In this document: one piece after another, positions 60,303-64,000 of the stretch | Layout of the letters: each line of letters opens with the position of its first letter | How positions within the stretch are numbered: the stretch's first letter is position 1 | DNA from: Candidatus Saccharimonadota bacterium | GTDB taxonomy: Bacteria; Patescibacteriota; Saccharimonadia; Saccharimonadales; Saccharimonadaceae | Assembly (NCBI GenBank): GCA_905373835.1 | Contig: CAJPUN010000002.1 | Span: 1-64,000 of the forward strand | Length of the DNA stretch: 64,000 nucleotides | Reading direction: 5' to 3' | Translations under genes and position numbers: made by a program | Notes under the pieces: model-generated | What the model saw: the letters and a program-made list of their open reading frames with translations, nothing else | What the model was told of the DNA's origin: nothing | Database searches by the model: none

Positions 60303-61814
60303 ATGGCAGTTTCTCACGATGTTTTGCAAAAATATGAAGTGACGATCGGCATCGAATGCCACGTCCAGTTGGCGACGAACACAAAACTCTTTAGTCCAGC
60401 AGACAATGATGCCCGCGATGCCGAGCCTAATAGCAAAGTCCACCCGATCGACTTCGGCCTGCCTGGTATGCTGCCAGTGCTGAATCGCCACGCTGTCGAT
60501 CTTGCGATTCGGGCTGGCAAGGCACTCAATGCGCCCATCGCTCATGTTTCGCGTTTCGACCGTAAGCATTATTTCTATCCAGATCTACCGAAAGGCTACC
60601 AGACGAGCCAGATGTATCAGCCGATTATCTTGGCGGGCTATGTCGATGTGCCACTTGATGATGGCAGTACCACGCGCGTCCGGATCGACCATGCTCACAT
60701 GGAGGAAGATGCCGGCAAGCTAACACATCACGATGGTTACTCATTGGTCGACCTCAACCGAGCAGGTACACCACTGATCGAGATCGTCTCACAGCCTGAT
60801 ATTCACTCAGCAGCCGAGGCCCGTGCCTACGCAGCAGAGCTTCACAAGCTCATGACTTATGCTGGCGTCACACACGGTGATCTCTACCATGGTAATATGC
60901 GCTTTGATGTTAATATCTCAATCGCGCCAAAGGGTTCAGATCAGCTTGGTACACGTGCTGAAGTGAAGAATCTCAACAGCTTCCGCAGTGTAGAAAAGGC
61001 AGTGGAGTATGAATTTGCGCGTCAGGCAGCTTTGCTCGAGCGCGGTGAGCGTGTTGTGCAAGAAACCCGTGGCTGGAGTGACGATAAAGGCATCACCACG
61101 AGCCAGCGCAGCAAAGAAGATGCCCAGGACTATCGCTACATGCCCGACCCAGACATTCCACCAATTGTCCTAACGGACGAAGAGATTGCTCGTGTTCAGC
61201 AGGACGTACCAACGATGCCAGGTGAATACCGTGTGCAGTGGCAGAGCCTCGCGCTGGATAACTCGGTGGTTAATACTGTGCTCAGCCATCAGCCGCTGGC
61301 TATTTTGCTGAGTGATATTTACCCGCTCGAGCATAATGCTTCGTCAATTTTGCAAAGCCTTGGCGTCGATGAGCTGGTGTATGAGCGGCTTGTCAAGCGG
61401 ATATTCAACTGGTTCGCTTCGACGCCAGAAGAGTTGATGGATATGAGTAAGGTCGAGTCCGGCTTTGTTGGGCCGCGGCGACTCTTGCTACTCTCGCAAT
61501 TGGCGGAGGACAACAAAGTCAGCTCTACTGGCGCGAAGGAGCTCTTTCTCGACCTCTTTGACGAGCAATATACTGGCACGATGCCTAAGGCGATTGCTGA
61601 GGCGAAGAATCTACTCCAGGTATCAGACGAGGGGGCGATTGGCGCGATTGTCGATGAGGTGATGAATGACCCAGCCAGTGCGGCATCTATTGCCGATATC
61701 AAGGCCGGCAAAGATAAGGCAATTGGTTACCTCGTCGGGCAAGTCATGAAGCGCTCCCGCGGCAAAGCCAACCCAGCTCTGGCGCAGAAACTGATTCGCG
61801 AGAGGCTGCAGTGA
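60303..61814 (+). CDS. gatB: Asp/Glu-tRNA amidotransferase subunit B
   Basis: A 503-residue kinase/amidase-partner that activates Glu-tRNA(Gln) or Asp-tRNA(Asn) and receives ammonia from GatA. TIGIECHVQLATNTKLFS, HYFYPDLPKGYQTSQ, DLNRAGTPLIEIVS and the C-terminal YqeY-like helical domain are all typical. Two bases after the HEPN-like gene. Confidence 0.96.
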   Translation: MAVSHDVLQKYEVTIGIECHVQLATNTKLFSPADNDARDAEPNSKVHPIDFGLPGMLPVLNRHAVDLAIRAGKALNAPIAHVSRFDRKHYFYPDLPKGYQTSQMYQPIILAGYVDVPLDDGSTTRVRIDHAHMEEDAGKLTHHDGYSLVDLNRAGTPLIEIVSQPDIHSAAEARAYAAELHKLMTYAGVTHGDLYHGNMRFDVNISIAPKGSDQLGTRAEVKNLNSFRSVEKAVEYEFARQAALLERGERVVQETRGWSDDKGITTSQRSKEDAQDYRYMPDPDIPPIVLTDEEIARVQQDVPTMPGEYRVQWQSLALDNSVVNTVLSHQPLAILLSDIYPLEHNASSILQSLGVDELVYERLVKRIFNWFASTPEELMDMSKVESGFVGPRRLLLLSQLAEDNKVSSTGAKELFLDLFDEQYTGTMPKAIAEAKNLLQVSDEGAIGAIVDEVMNDPASAASIADIKAGKDKAIGYLVGQVMKRSRGKANPALAQKLIRERLQ

Positions 61815-61844
61815 GCAACTAAAGGATATACAAGGAGAAACATA

Positions 61845-62750
61845 ATGAAACGACCAACAAAAGCAATCATCGCCGCCGCGGGCTTTGGTACGCGGTTCTT
61901 GCCTCAGACGAAGGCCATGCCTAAGGAGATGATGCCGCTAATTGATAAGCCGATCATTCAGTATGTGGTGGAGGAGCTCGTCCAGGCGGGGATTCGCGAC
62001 ATCATCATTGTGGGGAGTGCCAATAAGCGTGCGATCGAAGACCACTTTGATGTGCCAAATGAGGATCTGCTAGCTAACCTTCGGGCTGGTGGGCCAAAGA
62101 AGCAGCCATTGATCGACACCGTCAAGCAGCTGTCTGAGATGGCAAACTTTATCTACATCCGCCAAAAGGGCCCATACGGCAACGCAACGCCACTGGCTTG
62201 TGCAGCGCACCTCATCAACCGCGACGAGCCCGTCATCTATACCTTTGCCGATGATTTCATTGCTGCTAGCCCAAGCCGCTTCCAGCAGATGATTGCTGCA
62301 TCGCAGGAGCTCGATGGGGCGGTGTTGTCGTGCAAAAAGATCGTCGATGATGCTGAGTTTGATCGCTACGGCGTTGTGGCTGGTCAGCAGCTATCGGACG
62401 GCATTATTAAGATGAGCAACATCGTTGAAAAGCCAGGTAAGGCTAATGCGCCATCTGACCTCGCTAGTGTCAGTAGCTATATTTTGCCTGGCGAATTCTT
62501 TAGCTATCTTGAGCACGCGAAAGAGCATTTTGATGGGCATGGCGAATTTACTGTTCAGCCTATTATGCAGCGGATGATTGATGACAGTCACGCGTTCTTT
62601 GGCGTGGAGATTACCAACGGTACATATTATGACACTGGTGATAAGCTAGAGTACCTCAAGACCGTCGTGGATTTTGGCCTCAAAGACCCCGTGCTTGGCC
62701 CAGAGTTTGCAAAATACCTGCGGGCTCGCTATACTGATACTCAGGCATAG
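61845..62750 (+). CDS. galU: UTP-glucose-1-phosphate uridylyltransferase
   Basis: A 301-residue nucleotidyltransferase making UDP-glucose for glycan assembly. AAGFGTRFLPQTKAMPKEMMPL is the nucleotide-binding start, YVVEELVQAGI and GNATPLACAAHLI follow, and NGTYYDTGDKLEYLKTVV closes the domain. AAGGAG sets the start. It would feed the GT4 glycosyltransferase encoded at the start of the window. Confidence 0.95.
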   Translation: MKRPTKAIIAAAGFGTRFLPQTKAMPKEMMPLIDKPIIQYVVEELVQAGIRDIIIVGSANKRAIEDHFDVPNEDLLANLRAGGPKKQPLIDTVKQLSEMANFIYIRQKGPYGNATPLACAAHLINRDEPVIYTFADDFIAASPSRFQQMIAASQELDGAVLSCKKIVDDAEFDRYGVVAGQQLSDGIIKMSNIVEKPGKANAPSDLASVSSYILPGEFFSYLEHAKEHFDGHGEFTVQPIMQRMIDDSHAFFGVEITNGTYYDTGDKLEYLKTVVDFGLKDPVLGPEFAKYLRARYTDTQA

Positions 62751-62782
62751 TATATATGCTACTAACATAAAGGAGATACCGC

Positions 62783-63037
62783 ATGGAGTGGGCCCAGATA
62801 TTAGTTATCATGTTATCGGTATTGCTGGCGCTGCTGCTGGTGCTTGCGATTGTCTTGACGGTTATATTGATTCGTATTACTAAGCGGATTAGTGCAGTGG
62901 CAGAATTAGCTGAGCGCGTGGCAACCAACCTCGAGACAACAACTGATAATATCACCCGATTTACTTCGCCATTTTGGCTGGCTAAGACGGCTATGTCTTC
63001 GATCAAAAAATTGTTTATTACCAAACGTAATCGATAA
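62783..63037 (+). CDS. small membrane protein upstream of YtxH
   Basis: An 84-residue protein: one long membrane helix (about 5-30) and a cytosolic, helical tail with AELAERVATNLETTTDNITRF. No firm family (DUF948-like in look). AAAGGAG at good spacing. It is 14 bases before the YtxH gene and is probably co-transcribed. Confidence 0.78.
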   Translation: MEWAQILVIMLSVLLALLLVLAIVLTVILIRITKRISAVAELAERVATNLETTTDNITRFTSPFWLAKTAMSSIKKLFITKRNR

Positions 63038-63051
63038 AGGAGAATATAAGA

Positions 63052-63330
63052 ATGTCGAAAGGTAAATTTGTCCTTGGTGCAGTCCTCGGTGCTGCTGCTG
63101 GCGTGGTAGCTGGGCTCTTGACGGCACCAAAGTCGGGTAAAGAAACACGAACCGACCTCAAGAAAAAAGCGCATGAGCTCAAGCAAGACGCCGCTACAAA
63201 GGGTGACGAATTGCGCGCTAAGGGCGAGAAGGTGTACTATGAAGCACGTGATGCTGCTCGCGACCTGCACGACCGCAGTGACCGTGCTTTGCGCAGTGCT
63301 CGCGACGAGTTTGCGAAGGGTAAAAAGTAG
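63052..63330 (+). CDS. YtxH domain protein
   Basis: A 92-residue protein: glycine/alanine-rich membrane helix (about 5-24) followed by LLTAPKSGKETR, the YtxH hallmark, then a long charged amphipathic helix. General stress-type envelope protein in Firmicutes. AAAGGAG before the start. Confidence 0.88.
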   Translation: MSKGKFVLGAVLGAAAGVVAGLLTAPKSGKETRTDLKKKAHELKQDAATKGDELRAKGEKVYYEARDAARDLHDRSDRALRSARDEFAKGKK

Positions 63331-63350
63331 CCTGTAGGCTACAAATGGGT

Positions 63351-63386
63351 ACGGCGAGTATCCTCCTAGGGGGAGCAAGCTCGCCG
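63351..63386 (+). terminator. hairpin after the YtxH gene
   Basis: Stem CGGCGAG / CTCGCCG around a CCTCC/GGGGAG inner stem; no T-run, so perhaps an RNA-stabilising or attenuating hairpin rather than a terminator. Confidence 0.4.
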
Positions 63387-63402
63387 CACCCTTGCAATTA
63401 TT

Positions 63403-63753
63403 ATGACAGAGCAATCACTACCGTCACAGCGCCCATCAGACAAGTCGGCGACTTGTGAGAGGCATGATCATCCTGGGCCAGTTGCCGAGCTTACACGGCA
63501 GGTCAAAAAAGCCAACGAGACCGATGCACGCAAGGCTACCCTCGAGGATTTATTTTACGATTTTCATCGAAGCCGCGCAGAAGTCTACAAAATGAACTTC
63601 ATCCGCGGGATATTTTTTGGCCTCGGAAGCGTGCTTGGTGGGACGATTCTTGTGGCGCTGTTTGTTTGGCTGCTCAATGCTATTGGTCTCTTGGTGCCAG
63701 GCTTGGCAGACTTCATTGATAGTGTTATTAAGGTGATGAACGCACGGCACTGA
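63403..63753 (+). CDS. DUF5665-like membrane protein
   Basis: A 116-residue protein with a polar N-terminal half and a C-terminal membrane region MNFIRGIFFGLGSVLGGTI...LLNAIGLLVPGL, as in DUF5665 proteins of unknown function. No clear Shine-Dalgarno. It may be read with the YtxH pair upstream. The stretch 63754-63912 holds two hairpins (GGGGG/CCCCC near 63766; CACTCCA/TGGAGTG near 63802). Confidence 0.8.
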   Translation: MTEQSLPSQRPSDKSATCERHDHPGPVAELTRQVKKANETDARKATLEDLFYDFHRSRAEVYKMNFIRGIFFGLGSVLGGTILVALFVWLLNAIGLLVPGLADFIDSVIKVMNARH

Positions 63754-63926
63754 TATGCTATACGGGGGCAAGTCCCCCATTTATTCTGCAGTAGATCATC
63801 GCACTCCACTAGATGGAGTGATGAACGACTGGCGCACGCAACGTGAGAGTAGTTGAGTTTATTTTTGCTAATCACAATGATGGAGTGTTGGCCTTATCGC
63901 TCGTTCATTTGCTATACTAAGGAGGT

Positions 63927-64000
63927 ATGACTTCTCACTCATCAGCTTTGCAACCATCGGATTTTGTTCACCTGCACAACCACACTCATCATTCGCTACT
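63927..64000 (+). CDS. dnaE: DNA polymerase III alpha subunit, 5' end only
   Basis: The window ends 25 codons in. FVHLHNHTHHSLL near residues 13-25 is the start of the PHP domain of bacterial DnaE, the replicative polymerase. TATACT (63913-63918) lies eight bases before the ATG; AAGGAGG is also present but only one base from the ATG, too close to act as a Shine-Dalgarno. Confidence 0.85.
   Translation, partial: MTSHSSALQPSDFVHLHNHTHHSL

Noticed and set aside
63351..63386. Terminator after the YtxH gene
   Set aside because: Strong stem but no T-run; kept only as a low-confidence hairpin.
1..64000. Recoded TGA (as in Gracilibacteria/Absconditabacteria)
   Set aside because: Conserved proteins have no internal TGA and TGA is used as a normal stop, for example at 8331-8333 and 28719-28721.
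1..64000. CRISPR arrays, insertion sequences, rRNA operons, replication origin
   Set aside because: No evenly spaced direct repeats, transposase, rRNA sequence or dnaA-box cluster was seen.

Overview
The window reads as a compact bacterial chromosome of moderate GC with short intergenic gaps, strongly reduced and reshuffled operons and the standard stop codons (TGA is a true stop, for example in the ATGA overlap at 8330-8333). No gene here names the taxon. The combination of a small genome style, many short membrane proteins of unknown role, anaerobic ribonucleotide reductase, a class I LeuRS, GatCAB, and core operons that are split or missing members suggests a Patescibacteria/CPR member, most likely Saccharibacteria (TM7). 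That assignment is inference.

Layout. 0-12 kb: glycosyltransferase, M16-like peptidase, TypA, trehalase, RarA, then SPFH protein/PepP and holin-like/SecG/oligopeptide-binding protein. 12.0-13.7 kb: four tRNA genes (Leu-GAG, Ala-GGC, Val-CAC on +; Ala-CGC on -) enclosing one unrecognised AT-richer gene and an unexplained segment between two terminators. 13.7-25.2 kb: Mur ligase, LeuRS and translation/RNA genes (L32, NusB, NUDIX, RNase III, S16, KhpA, TrmD). 25.4-29.9 kb: tRNA-Gln, then nrdD-nrdG-flavin reductase-four-cysteine protein behind a promoter carrying two NrdR-box-like palindromes. 30-34.5 kb: PAP2, RmuC, an ASCH-like protein and a secreted GH16 enzyme with a short LRR tail. 34.5-35.0 kb: a frameshifted cytidine deaminase. 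35-46.6 kb: pheS and pheT, normally adjacent, lie on opposite strands flanking an accessory stretch with aquaporin, two paralogous extracytoplasmic alpha/beta hydrolases, a CPBP protease, PadR plus DUF2812, a DUF6882-like protein and an EXLDI protein. 46.6-64 kb: ThrE-type exporter, FKBP isomerase, thioredoxin reductase, GDPD, pyrophosphatase, Rel, an orphan prepilin, Rpe, UvrB, a membrane-anchored HNH protein, gatC-gatA-HEPN-like-gatB, GalU, small membrane proteins and the first codons of dnaE.

Two promoter styles stand out. Many housekeeping genes have a TANNNT -10 hexamer only about 6-10 bases before the start codon, often with no usable Shine-Dalgarno, which implies leaderless mRNAs. Several accessory or regulated genes (nrdD, GH16, one hydrolase, CPBP, EXLDI) instead have a -35, a 16-17 bp spacer, a -10, a leader and a strong Shine-Dalgarno. 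The nine-base word AACAGAGGT also recurs in six intergenic regions.

Strongest leads for something new: the NrdR-controlled anaerobic RNR cluster with its own flavin reductase and CX2CX5CX7C protein; the leaderless/leadered split; the recurring AACAGAGGT word; the HEPN-like membrane protein between gatA and gatB; and the accessory stretch between pheS and pheT. No CRISPR array, insertion sequence, rRNA or prophage was seen.
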